Position numbers and translations under genes: made by a program. Positions 16,961 through 25,731 of a stretch of DNA of 64,000 bases are shown here, piece after piece. Within the stretch, counting starts at the first letter, position 1. Each line of letters starts with the position of its first letter. The notes under the pieces were generated by a model. It ran no database searches. It was not told where the DNA came from and saw only the letters and a program-made list of their open reading frames with translations. This DNA is from Arthrobacter sp. Y81 (GTDB lineage Bacteria > Actinomycetota > Actinomycetes > Actinomycetales > Micrococcaceae): contig NZ_PJIL01000009.1 in the NCBI RefSeq assembly GCF_002929335.1, positions 124,001-188,000 on the forward strand, written 5' to 3'.

Positions 16961-17045
16961 CCAGCCTAAGCGGCGTAGTGCCCAGTGAGCAGGGAATCTG
17001 GAGAAATCCTCGATTCCCCGCCCGGTGGAGGTCTAACGTAGAGGA

Positions 17046-18434
17046 GTGAGTGATCGCCCCGATGTCTTCACTGTTGGTGAACTGCGTGCCTCCGGCCACG
17101 TGCACAAGGACCTGCGCCGCGAAATCCGCGACAACCTGCTCGCCGCGCTCGCCGCCGGCCGCGATCCCTGGCCCGGGATGTACGGCTTCAGCCGGACCGT
17201 CCTGCCCCAGCTCGAGCGGGCCCTGCTAGCCGGCCACGACATCGTCCTGCTCGGCGAACGGGGGCAGGGCAAGACCCGGCTGCTGCGCACCCTGGCCGGG
17301 CTGCTGGACGAGTGGTCGCCGGTGATCGAGGAATCGGAACTCAACGAACACCCGTACGAACCCATCACGGAGCAATCCCGTGCCCGCGTCCTCACCGAGG
17401 GGGACCGGCTGCGGGTGGCGTGGCGCCACCGCTCCGAACGGTACGTCGAAAAGCTCGCGACGCCGGACACCTCCGTCGCCGACCTGATCGGCGACATCGA
17501 CCCGATGCGGGTGGCCGAGGGCCGCCGGCTCGGCGACCCGGAAACCATCCACTACGGCCTGGTCCCGCGCTCAAACCGCGGAATCATCGCCATCAACGAG
17601 CTGCCCGACCTCGCCGAGCGCATCCAGGTTTCGATGCTCAACGTGATGGAGGAACGCGACATCCAGATCCGCGGCTACGTGCTGCGGCTGCCGCTGGACG
17701 TTCTCGTCGTCGCGTCCGCCAACCCGGAGGATTACACGAACCGCGGCCGGATCATCACGCCGCTGCGGGACCGCTTCGGCGCCGAGATCCGCACCCACTA
17801 CCCGATAGAGCTCGACGACGAGGTGGCCGTCATCCGGCAGGAGGGGCAGCTGGTGGCCGGCGTCCCGCCCGTCATCCTGGAGATCCTGGCCCGCTATACC
17901 CGGGCGCTGCGGCAGTCCCCGGCGATCAACCAGACCTCCGGGGTTTCCGCCCGGTTCGCCATTGCGGGTGCCGAAACCGTCGCCGCGGCCGCCCTTCGCC
18001 GGGCCAGTGTGCGCGGCGAGGACGAGGCCGTGGCCCGGATCATCGACCTGGAAGCGGCGGTGGAAGTCCTCGCGGGCAAGATTGAGTTCGAGTCCGGTGA
18101 GGAAGGGCGTGAACAGGACATCCTGGACCACCTCCTGCGCATGGCCACAGCGGAGGCCGTTCGGGCGCACTTCCACGGCATCGACATGGGGCAGCTTGTG
18201 GCCGCCCTCGACGGCCACACCACGGTGACCACCGGGGAACTGGTCACCGCGCGGGAGTTCCTGCAGAACCTCCCGTCCCTCAACGGCTCCCGACTCTACG
18301 ACGAGATCAGTGAGCGCCTGGGTGCGACGAACGACGGGCAGCGGGCCGCCGCCGTCGAACTGGCATTGGAAGGCCTCTACCTCGCCCGGCGGATCGCCAA
18401 GGAGTCCGACGACGAGGCGACGATTTACGGCTAG
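17046..18434 (+). CDS. MoxR-like AAA+ ATPase (magnesium-chelatase type)
   Basis: A 462-residue ATPase. Walker A is GERGQGKT at residues 70-77, Walker B-like sequence is GIIAINELPDL, and sensor 1 is VVASANPED; an arginine-finger region (PLRDRFGAEIRTHYPI) follows. About 200 residues of helical lid and C-terminal domain come after it. The GTG start has TAACGT 6 nt upstream and looks leaderless. With the VWA protein encoded 37 bases downstream, it forms a MoxR-VWA pair of the kind that inserts metals or matures protein complexes. The client cannot be told from sequence. Confidence 0.9.
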   Translation: MSDRPDVFTVGELRASGHVHKDLRREIRDNLLAALAAGRDPWPGMYGFSRTVLPQLERALLAGHDIVLLGERGQGKTRLLRTLAGLLDEWSPVIEESELNEHPYEPITEQSRARVLTEGDRLRVAWRHRSERYVEKLATPDTSVADLIGDIDPMRVAEGRRLGDPETIHYGLVPRSNRGIIAINELPDLAERIQVSMLNVMEERDIQIRGYVLRLPLDVLVVASANPEDYTNRGRIITPLRDRFGAEIRTHYPIELDDEVAVIRQEGQLVAGVPPVILEILARYTRALRQSPAINQTSGVSARFAIAGAETVAAAALRRASVRGEDEAVARIIDLEAAVEVLAGKIEFESGEEGREQDILDHLLRMATAEAVRAHFHGIDMGQLVAALDGHTTVTTGELVTAREFLQNLPSLNGSRLYDEISERLGATNDGQRAAAVELALEGLYLARRIAKESDDEATIYG

Positions 18435-18471
18435 AAGCTAAGCAGTTCGACGGGGCAGGACAGGAGGGCCC

Positions 18472-20475
18472 ATGAGCGTTCACAACCGGTCCAGGTACAG
18501 CCGGTACAGGGGCGGACCGGATCCGCTCGCCCCGCCGGTGGACCTGGCGGAAGCGCTTGACGCCGTCGCCGAGGACGTCATGGCCGGCTACTCGCCCCGG
18601 CATGCCCTCCAGGAGTACCTGCGGCGCGGCGGCCGCAGCCGCGAAGGCCTCGACGACCTCGCCGCCCGCGTCCAGCAGCGCCGCAAAGACCTCTTGGGCC
18701 GGCACAAGCTGGACGGTACCCTCAACGAAGTCCAGAAACTGCTGGACACCGCGGTGCTGGAGGAGCGCAAACAGCTGGCCCGCGACGCCATGATGGACAA
18801 CACCGACCGCGCCTTCCGTGAGATGCAGCTGCAGAACCTGCCCCGGTCCACTGCCGCAGCGGTCAACGAGCTGGCCTCCTATGACTGGCAGTCGAGCACC
18901 GCCCGGGAAGCCTACGAACGGATCAAGGACCTGCTGGGCCGTGAGGTCCTGGACCAGCGGTTCGCCGGCATGAAACAGGCACTCGAGAACGCCACCGATG
19001 AGGACCGAGCGGCCGTCAGCGAGATGCTGCAGGACCTCAACGGGCTGCTCGACAAACACCGGCGCGGCGAGGACACCGACGCCGACTTCCAGAACTTTAT
19101 GGCCAAGCACGGCCAGTTCTTTCCAGAGAATCCACAGTCGGTCGAGGAGCTGATCGACGCCCTGGCCCAGCGCGCGGCAGCAGCCCAGCGGATGCTGCAA
19201 TCCATGTCCCGGGAGCAGCGGGAGGAACTGATGAACCTCTCGGCCCAGGCGTTCGGCTCGCCGCAACTCATGGCCCAGCTCGGCCAACTCGACGACAATT
19301 TGCGCGCACTGCGCCCCGGCGAGGACTGGAGCGGCTCCGAACGCTTCGAGGGGCAGGAGGGGCTCGGACTCGGAGACGGCACCGGCGTGCTGCAGGACCT
19401 CGCCGAGCTGGACGAGCTGTCTGAGCAGCTCTCCCAGTCGTATAACGGGTCCAGCCTGGACGACCTGGACCTCGACGCCCTGGCCCGCCAGCTCGGGCAG
19501 GATGCCGCCGTGACGGCACGCACCCTCGCTGAAATCGAGAAGGCAATGCACGACGGCGGGTACCTCCAACGCGGGGCGGACGGGGATCTCCGGCTGTCAC
19601 CACAGTCGATGCGGCGGCTTGGGAGGGCGCTGCTTCGGGACACTGCCAAGCAACTCTCCAGCCGGCAGGGGCGCCGGGACACGCGCGTTGCCGGGGCGGC
19701 CGGGGAACAGACCGGCTCCAGCCGCCCGTGGGAGTTCGGCGACGCCGAGCCGTGGGACGTCACGCGAACCATCACCAACGCGATCCGCCGCACCATTGCC
19801 GACGGCGGCGACCCGGGCCACGGACTGCGCCTCGCCGCGGACGACATCGAGGTGGCGGAAACTGAGGCACGCACCCAGGCCGCCGTCGTCCTGCTCGTGG
19901 ACGTATCCTTCTCAATGGCCGCCCAAGGGCGCTGGGTGCCCATGAAGCGCACCGCGCTCGCCCTGCACCACCTCATTTCAACCCGCTTCCGCGGCGACCG
20001 GCTGCAGCTGATCACGTTCGGCCGCTACGCGCAGACCATGGACATTGGCGAGCTCACCGCCTTGCCGGCCTTCCGGAGCAAGGGAACGAATCTGCACCAC
20101 GGTTTACTGCTGGCCGGCCGGTTCTTCCGCAAGCACCCCTCGATGCAGCCCGTCCTCTTGGTGGTGACGGACGGCGAACCAACCGCGCACCTGCTGGCCG
20201 ACGGCGAGACCTGGTTCGACTACCCGCCGGACCCTGAGACCATCCGGATTACCGTGGCCGAACTGGACCGCCTGGGGCGTGCCGGCACCCAGGTCACGTT
20301 CTTCCGGCTCGGCGACGACCCCGGCCTGGAACGGTTCGTCCAGCGGATGGCCCGCCGGGTCGGTGGCCGGGTGGTGGCGCCCGACGCCGGGGACCTGGGG
20401 GCTGCCGTTGTGGGGGAGTATCTTCGCGCCCACTTCCGCGGCCGCCCGTACGGCGACGCCGACTGGGCCAAATAG
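18472..20475 (+). CDS. VWA domain protein, partner of the MoxR ATPase
   Basis: A 667-residue protein. The first 400 residues are helical and rich in charged residues and Leu, with likely coiled-coil stretches, and an Arg/Gly/Ser linker follows. A von Willebrand A domain spans about residues 470-640. Its metal-ion-dependent adhesion site starts at Asp477 (DVSFSM), with TNLHHGL and VVTDGEPT supplying the remaining ligands. The start has AGGAGG 5 nt upstream. It should act with the MoxR ATPase just before it in one transcript. An extragenic palindrome at 20504 ends the unit. Confidence 0.92.
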   Translation: MSVHNRSRYSRYRGGPDPLAPPVDLAEALDAVAEDVMAGYSPRHALQEYLRRGGRSREGLDDLAARVQQRRKDLLGRHKLDGTLNEVQKLLDTAVLEERKQLARDAMMDNTDRAFREMQLQNLPRSTAAAVNELASYDWQSSTAREAYERIKDLLGREVLDQRFAGMKQALENATDEDRAAVSEMLQDLNGLLDKHRRGEDTDADFQNFMAKHGQFFPENPQSVEELIDALAQRAAAAQRMLQSMSREQREELMNLSAQAFGSPQLMAQLGQLDDNLRALRPGEDWSGSERFEGQEGLGLGDGTGVLQDLAELDELSEQLSQSYNGSSLDDLDLDALARQLGQDAAVTARTLAEIEKAMHDGGYLQRGADGDLRLSPQSMRRLGRALLRDTAKQLSSRQGRRDTRVAGAAGEQTGSSRPWEFGDAEPWDVTRTITNAIRRTIADGGDPGHGLRLAADDIEVAETEARTQAAVVLLVDVSFSMAAQGRWVPMKRTALALHHLISTRFRGDRLQLITFGRYAQTMDIGELTALPAFRSKGTNLHHGLLLAGRFFRKHPSMQPVLLVVTDGEPTAHLLADGETWFDYPPDPETIRITVAELDRLGRAGTQVTFFRLGDDPGLERFVQRMARRVGGRVVAPDAGDLGAAVVGEYLRAHFRGRPYGDADWAK

Positions 20476-20503
20476 AAGGCTGTTGGGCACTAACCCAAAC
20501 GGT

Positions 20504-20527
20504 CGACGGCGGGAGGTCCCGCCGTCG
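20504..20527. terminator. Extragenic palindrome, terminator type
   Basis: CGACGGCGGGA with its perfect complement and a GG loop lies 29 bases after the VWA stop. Confidence 0.75.
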
Positions 20528-20587
20528 TGCGCTTCGGCCCGCTGATGCGGCGTGGTCACGGGTAGTAGCCCCGCTAGACTCGCCTGC

Positions 20588-20896
20588 ATGGGGGAAGACA
20601 ACACATCTGGGGAACGTAAGCCAAAGAAGCTCGCCCGCGTATCTGCCGCCGTTCTGCTCGGGGTGGGCCTCGTCGCGGTGCTGGTGGGTTGCCTCGTCGC
20701 CTGGAGCAACGCGAATGCCAGCATAGGCTGGTTCGCCTACGCGCCGCTGAGCAACCAGCTCTTCTCAGGCAGCGGCATGGCCTTCGTAAGTCAAGGGACG
20801 CAGATCGGCCTGGCAATAGCAGTCACCGGCCTGCTGGTCCTGGCGTTCTGGGCCGGTCTCAGAATCGGCAGAAGAGCCGGCACGAAGAATCAGTAA
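20588..20896 (+). CDS. Hypothetical two-segment membrane protein
   Basis: A 102-residue protein with a charged N-terminus (KPKKLARV), a hydrophobic segment at about residues 18-40, a polar loop and a second segment at about 70-90, then a basic tail. ATG 20588 is chosen over an upstream GTG at 20552 because TAGACT lies 7 nt before it, the leaderless pattern seen for other genes here. I recognise no family. Confidence 0.65.
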   Translation: MGEDNTSGERKPKKLARVSAAVLLGVGLVAVLVGCLVAWSNANASIGWFAYAPLSNQLFSGSGMAFVSQGTQIGLAIAVTGLLVLAFWAGLRIGRRAGTKNQ

Positions 20897-20983
20897 CCCG
20901 CTTGAAGCTGGCAGCGGATAAATCGTCGGGGCCATGCTCAGTCCCCGTTTCGGGTCAACGAAAGATTAATAATCCAATTCTGC

Positions 20984-21040
20984 TAAAACGCTTGATCAAG
21001 CTCTGGATGGGGGTTAGATTACTCATGATCAAACGCTTAA
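20984..21040 (+). promoter_or_regulatory. Promoter with two LacI-type operators
   Basis: A sigma-70-like promoter is clear: TTGATC at 20992-20997, a 17-base spacer, and TAGATT at 21015-21020. Two boxes with the LacI-family core AAACGCTT overlap its ends: TAAAACGCTTGA (20984-20995) on the -35 element and TCAAACGCTTAA (21029-21040) just after the expected start of transcription. Their spacing of 45 bp would suit looping or cooperative binding. The operon ends with a LacI gene, the obvious ligand. Confidence 0.8.
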
Positions 21041-21061
21041 GCAGATTGGACGTCAGCGCCG

Positions 21062-22498
21062 ATGAATCGCTCAGTTTTCTTCAAACCCGCCGACGGCTGG
21101 GTGGGAGACCTCATCCCTTTCGAGAAGGACGGGGAGTTTTGGCTCTTCTACCTGCACGAGGTCCGCGCAGACCCCAAGCCCGGAACCTCCTGGAACCTAG
21201 TTACCACCAAAGACCTCACGCAGTTTGAGGACCAGGGCGTTTCCCTCCAGCACGGAAGTGAAACGGACCTGGACTTCAACGCCTACACGGGCAGTGTCGT
21301 CGTCGACGAAACCGGCACCCATCATTTGTTCTACACGGGTCAAAACCCGCGCAACCTCGGACCGGATGGAGCGCCTCTTCAGCTCGTCATGCAGGCCACG
21401 AGCACCGACGGTATGCAGACCTGGGTGAAGCACCCGGAACTCACTTTCGGTGCCCCGGACGGCTACGAGTCCGGCGACTGGCGGGACCCTTTCGTCTTCC
21501 GGGACGAGGCCGCAGGCCAGTGGCGGATGCTGCTGGCGGCGCGGCACTCCGCGGGACCCGAACGCCGTCGGGGTGTCATAGCCCAGTGCGTCTCCAGCGA
21601 CCTGGTGACCTGGCAGCACACTGAACCGTTCTGGGATCCCCGGCGCTACATCACCCATGAATGCCCGGACGTCTTCGCGTGGGGCGACTGGTGGTACATG
21701 GTCTACTCGGAGTTCTCCGAATCCTTCACGACCCGGTACCGCATGGCCAAGAGCCCCGACGGCCCCTGGACCGTACCGCACCTGGACTCGGTGGACGGCC
21801 GCGCCTTCTACGCATCCAAGACCGCTGAGCGCGATGGACGCCGCTTCTTCTTCGGCTGGATCGCCAGCAAGGAAGACAACACCGACGACGGGCTCTGGCA
21901 GTGGGCCGGCACGATGTCCGTCCTGGAAGCCCGGCAAAACCCCGACGGAACGCTGGGATTCGGCTTCGCGGACGAACTCATTGACAGCTTCTGGGACGAG
22001 GTGCCCGTGTCCCTGGCAAACGAACTGCCCGCACGGCTGGAAGCGCCGGACGGATATGCCGCCACCGTCTCCGACGAAGTACTGCCCGGCCAGTTCTACG
22101 CCACGGCGGTGCTGGACATCGAACCCGGCACCACCGAATGCGGGCTGTTGCTGCGCTCAAGCCAGGACGGGGACCAGTCCTACGTTCTCCGCCTGGAACC
22201 GAAACGCGGCCGCATGGTGTTCGACCGGTGGCCCCGGAAAGTCACCGGTGACGCGCAATGGAATGTCTCCGGCGACATTCCGTTCGAGATCGAACTGGAA
22301 CGTGCCTGCGACCTGGCTCCCGGGAAGCACACCCTCGAACTCATCGTCGACGGCGACCTGTGCGTGGCCGTTTTGGACCGGCAGGTCGCCCTCAGCACCA
22401 GGATCTACGACCTGCCGGCGGGACGGATCGGCGTCTTCACCGGGGAGGGGTCCACCACCCTCACCGACCTTCAGATACGTAAGCGCACAGACAACTAA
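21062..22498 (+). CDS. GH32-like glycoside hydrolase, atypical nucleophile motif
   Basis: A 478-residue protein with an N-terminal five-bladed propeller and a C-terminal beta-sandwich from about residue 320. The propeller carries three clan GH-J style acidic motifs: a first Asp in WVGDLIPF (Asp16, where fructosidases usually have WMNDPNG), WRDPF with Asp142, and HECPDVF with Glu200-Cys201. That suggests a retaining fructosidase or a close relative acting on an oligosaccharide. No signal peptide, so it should act in the cytosol on imported sugar. It is the first gene of the LacI-controlled transport operon. Ribosome site weak; 21062 is the start that keeps the first motif. Confidence 0.8.
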   Translation: MNRSVFFKPADGWVGDLIPFEKDGEFWLFYLHEVRADPKPGTSWNLVTTKDLTQFEDQGVSLQHGSETDLDFNAYTGSVVVDETGTHHLFYTGQNPRNLGPDGAPLQLVMQATSTDGMQTWVKHPELTFGAPDGYESGDWRDPFVFRDEAAGQWRMLLAARHSAGPERRRGVIAQCVSSDLVTWQHTEPFWDPRRYITHECPDVFAWGDWWYMVYSEFSESFTTRYRMAKSPDGPWTVPHLDSVDGRAFYASKTAERDGRRFFFGWIASKEDNTDDGLWQWAGTMSVLEARQNPDGTLGFGFADELIDSFWDEVPVSLANELPARLEAPDGYAATVSDEVLPGQFYATAVLDIEPGTTECGLLLRSSQDGDQSYVLRLEPKRGRMVFDRWPRKVTGDAQWNVSGDIPFEIELERACDLAPGKHTLELIVDGDLCVAVLDRQVALSTRIYDLPAGRIGVFTGEGSTTLTDLQIRKRTDN

Positions 22499-22537
22499 AC
22501 ACCCACACTGCTTTCACTCGAATCAAAGGAGATTTCC

Positions 22538-23869
22538 ATGAAGAAGTTATTCACTGCGGCCGTGGCTGCGGCCGCGGCCATTGCCCTCGCAGGATGCGGC
22601 AGCGGCGGAACCACTGACCCTTCCAACGTCAGTCCCACCGGAGAGGTCAAGCCACGGGAAATCTCGTGGCTGCTGTCCCGGCCCGCCGACGGCGCCGTCA
22701 TCAACATCATGAAGAAACTGGCCGACGACTACGCCAAGGACCACCCGGGCTTCGCGCTCAACCTGATCACCACCCCGGACAGGCCCTCGTACATCCAGAA
22801 ACTCGAGACCCTCGCCGCCGCGAACAAGCTTCCCGAGCTCTTCGACACTGACGCCACGCCCTTCGCCCAGCAGCTGGCGAAACAAGGCAAAATGGTCGAC
22901 GCCGAAAAGCTGCTCAAGTCCCTGGACGTCTATGACGACTACCGGCCCAGCGCCCTGGACTACCAGCGCTTCGACGACGGTTCCCTGCACATGATCCCGT
23001 TCCAGTTCGAGCTGGAATTCATCTGGTACAACAAGGCCCTGCTGCAGAAGGCCGGCGTCTCCGCCCCGAAGTCCCTCGATGACATCCCCGCCATGTGCAC
23101 CGCCCTGCGCGATGCTGGCATCACCCCCATCGCCATCGACGGCCAGGACCAGTGGCCGCTGGAGCGGTATGTCGCCTACCAGCCGTTCCGTGAAGCCGGG
23201 CCGGAGTTCATCCAGAAGCTCAAGAAGGGCGAAGCCAAATTTACTGATCCGGCAGGCCAGAAGACCGTCGAATGGCTGGCCGCGCTTGGCAAGGCCAAGT
23301 GCTTCCAGGACGGCTTCTCCTCACAGGGCTACTCCGATGCACAGAACCAGTTCACTTCAGGCCAGGCAGCGATGTACAACATCGGCACCTGGGAACTGCC
23401 AAGCCTGGCAACTGACAAGCTGAATCCCGACGTGCGGGACGACATCGACTTCTTCACCCTGCCGACAACCGAAGGATCAGTCACCAAAGCCAACGAGTTC
23501 GTCTCCCCTTCAGGCATTGGCATGGCCGTCAACGCCAAGACGTACGACCCGCTCGTGAGCGACTTCCTGAAGTTTGCCCTGGCGAAGTACCCGGCCGAGT
23601 ACGCGGCCACCGGTGCGCTTTCGCCGACCACCAACGTCGAGACCGCCGTACCGGCCAATGCGACGCCGCTGTACAAGAAGGCCTTGGAAATGGCCAACGA
23701 CCTCGGGGACAAACAGGCCATGCCGTGGGACACCCAGCTCGACCCGACCACCAACGGCAGGCTGCAGCAGGAGCTCGTGCTCCTCGTCCAGGGCAACATC
23801 ACGCCCGAACAGTTCACCACCACGATGGACAGCACCATCGCGCAGAACGCCCCGAAGTTCTTCAAGTAA
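22538..23869 (+). CDS. Sugar ABC transporter substrate-binding lipoprotein
   Basis: A 443-residue extracytoplasmic binding protein of the family-1 (maltose-binding) type. It has a lipoprotein signal with lipobox LAGC and Cys20, followed by a Gly/Ser linker. The body has typical elements such as YIQKLETLAAANKLPELFDTD, WYNKALLQKAG and QFTSGQAAMYNIGTWELP. The start has AAAGGAG 6 nt upstream. It should capture an oligosaccharide, plausibly the substrate of the GH32-like enzyme, for the two permeases that follow. Confidence 0.95.
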   Translation: MKKLFTAAVAAAAAIALAGCGSGGTTDPSNVSPTGEVKPREISWLLSRPADGAVINIMKKLADDYAKDHPGFALNLITTPDRPSYIQKLETLAAANKLPELFDTDATPFAQQLAKQGKMVDAEKLLKSLDVYDDYRPSALDYQRFDDGSLHMIPFQFELEFIWYNKALLQKAGVSAPKSLDDIPAMCTALRDAGITPIAIDGQDQWPLERYVAYQPFREAGPEFIQKLKKGEAKFTDPAGQKTVEWLAALGKAKCFQDGFSSQGYSDAQNQFTSGQAAMYNIGTWELPSLATDKLNPDVRDDIDFFTLPTTEGSVTKANEFVSPSGIGMAVNAKTYDPLVSDFLKFALAKYPAEYAATGALSPTTNVETAVPANATPLYKKALEMANDLGDKQAMPWDTQLDPTTNGRLQQELVLLVQGNITPEQFTTTMDSTIAQNAPKFFK

Positions 23870-23912
23870 TCACAGCGGTGGGGGCTCCGGCCCCCACCCG
23901 AAAGGCCCAGCC

Positions 23913-24794
23913 ATGCTTCCCAACAGGTCACGACTCTCAGTCCTGGTCTTCCTGCTCCCACCCCTGCTGCTGTACGGCATCGCCGTGCTGTTCCCCATCA
24001 TGCAGTCGCTGTTCCTGAGCTTCTTCTCCTGGAACGGCATCAGCGACATGGAGTTCGTGGGGCTCGAAAACTACGTACGGATGCTCACCGCAGACGACAT
24101 TTTCTGGCGCTCGTTCTTCAACGCCCTCGGTTATCTCGCCATCTGCCTGGTCCTGCAGCTCGGCGGCGCCCTGCTGGTCGCCAGCCTCCTCACCTCAATG
24201 CGGCGCGGCCGCGAGCTGATCAAAACGCTCTACCTCCTGCCGGCAGTGATTTCCACGGTGGCCATCGCATTCCTCTTCGTGCGGATCTACTCGATCGAAC
24301 CGGTGGGCCTCCTCAACCAGCTGCTGCACTGGATCGGCCTCGGCGCCCTTGAACGGCCCTGGCTCTCGGACATCAACACCGTGCTCGCCGCGGTATCGGC
24401 CCCGGAGGGCTGGCGGTTCACCGGGCTCTACATGCTCATCATCTATGCGGCACTACTGTCCGTCCCGCAGGAACTTGAGGAAGCTGCCCGCCTCGACGGT
24501 GCGTCCCGGTGGCAGCTGTTCACCAAGATCCGCTTCCCGCACATCATGCCCGTCTGGATCACCACCACGATCATGGCAACGACCTACGGCCTGCGCGGAT
24601 TCGACATCCCCTACCTCATGACCAACGGCGGCCCCGGACAGTCCTCCGAGCTGCTGACCACCTACATGTACAAGACGGCATTCACCAGCACCGACTTCGG
24701 ATACGCGAGCACCATCGCCGTCTTCATCGTGATCGAGTGCCTGGTCGCCGTCGGACTCATCCTCTTCATGCTCAAACGAAAGGCGGACGCATGA
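23913..24794 (+). CDS. Sugar ABC transporter permease (MalF type)
   Basis: A 293-residue inner-membrane permease with six membrane segments. The EAA loop reads EELEEAARLDGASRWQLFTKI-like near residues 188-205, the docking site for the ATPase. The start at 23913 follows GAAAGG by 8 nt. The stop overlaps the next permease start (ATGA). No ATPase gene belongs to this operon; the system probably uses a shared MsiK-type ATPase encoded elsewhere. Confidence 0.95.
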   Translation: MLPNRSRLSVLVFLLPPLLLYGIAVLFPIMQSLFLSFFSWNGISDMEFVGLENYVRMLTADDIFWRSFFNALGYLAICLVLQLGGALLVASLLTSMRRGRELIKTLYLLPAVISTVAIAFLFVRIYSIEPVGLLNQLLHWIGLGALERPWLSDINTVLAAVSAPEGWRFTGLYMLIIYAALLSVPQELEEAARLDGASRWQLFTKIRFPHIMPVWITTTIMATTYGLRGFDIPYLMTNGGPGQSSELLTTYMYKTAFTSTDFGYASTIAVFIVIECLVAVGLILFMLKRKADA

Positions 24795-25702
24795 CCGCGC
24801 CAGCAGCCCCGGTTACCAGGGCCATCACAGCCCCAGCCCCATCAGACAGCCAGCCGCCACTCCGCAGGCGGCGCAAGCCCAACCTGTTCAGCACTCTATC
24901 AAGAGTGCTGATTGCCCTCATCGTCATCGTGCAGGTCTACCCTCTGGCCTGGCTGTTCATCACCAGCCTTCGCACCGAGCACGACTTCGCGACCGGCGAC
25001 CCGTTCGCCCTTCCCAAGGCGATCACGTTCGAGAACTACGCCCGCGCCTTCGAGACCGGCAACCTCGGAATGAACATCCTGAACAGTTTCATCGTCACGA
25101 TGGGCGCCAACCTCCTGATTGTTCTCCTGGGCATGATGGCCGCGTACGCCCTGCAGGTCCTCGGCTTCCGGTTCAGCAAGATCGTCCGCAGCCTGTTCCT
25201 GATCGGCATCATCGTGCCCGTGCAGATCGCGCTCGTACCGCTCTTCATCGACTACTCCACCATCAACCTGCTCGACACCTACCCGTCGATGATCATCCCC
25301 CTGGCCGGTTTCGCCCTTCCGATGTCGATCTACCTGTTCTCTTCGTTCTTCGAGTACATCCCCCGGGAAACGTACGAGGCCGCGTCGCTGGACGGCGCAG
25401 GGCCTTACCGCATCTTCGGGCTCATCACACTGCCGCTTTCGGTCAACACCGTTGTGACAGTGGTGCTGGTCAACAGCATCTTCATCTGGAACGACTTCAT
25501 CTTCGCCAACACCTTCGTCCTCTCCGAGGAACTGAAGACCATCCCGCTGGGCCTTCAGAACTACATCGGCGCGATGGGAAAAACGGACTGGACGGCCACG
25601 TTCGCCGCCGTCTGTGTCACGATCACGCCCCTGCTCCTGGTCTTCCTCGTCCTCAACAAGGCAATGATCCAGGGCCTCGAAAGCGGGGCGAGCAAGGGAT
25701 GA
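24791..25702 (+). CDS. Sugar ABC transporter permease (MalG type)
   Basis: A 303-residue permease with a hydrophilic N-terminus of about 35 residues and six membrane segments. The EAA motif is YEAASLDGAGPYRIFGLITLP. It is translationally coupled to the first permease by a 4-nt overlap and forms the heterodimeric channel with it. Confidence 0.95.
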   Translation: MTAPAAPVTRAITAPAPSDSQPPLRRRRKPNLFSTLSRVLIALIVIVQVYPLAWLFITSLRTEHDFATGDPFALPKAITFENYARAFETGNLGMNILNSFIVTMGANLLIVLLGMMAAYALQVLGFRFSKIVRSLFLIGIIVPVQIALVPLFIDYSTINLLDTYPSMIIPLAGFALPMSIYLFSSFFEYIPRETYEAASLDGAGPYRIFGLITLPLSVNTVVTVVLVNSIFIWNDFIFANTFVLSEELKTIPLGLQNYIGAMGKTDWTATFAAVCVTITPLLLVFLVLNKAMIQGLESGASKG

Positions 25703-25731
25703 CGGGCGGATATACTCCTGACGGAGGGCAC

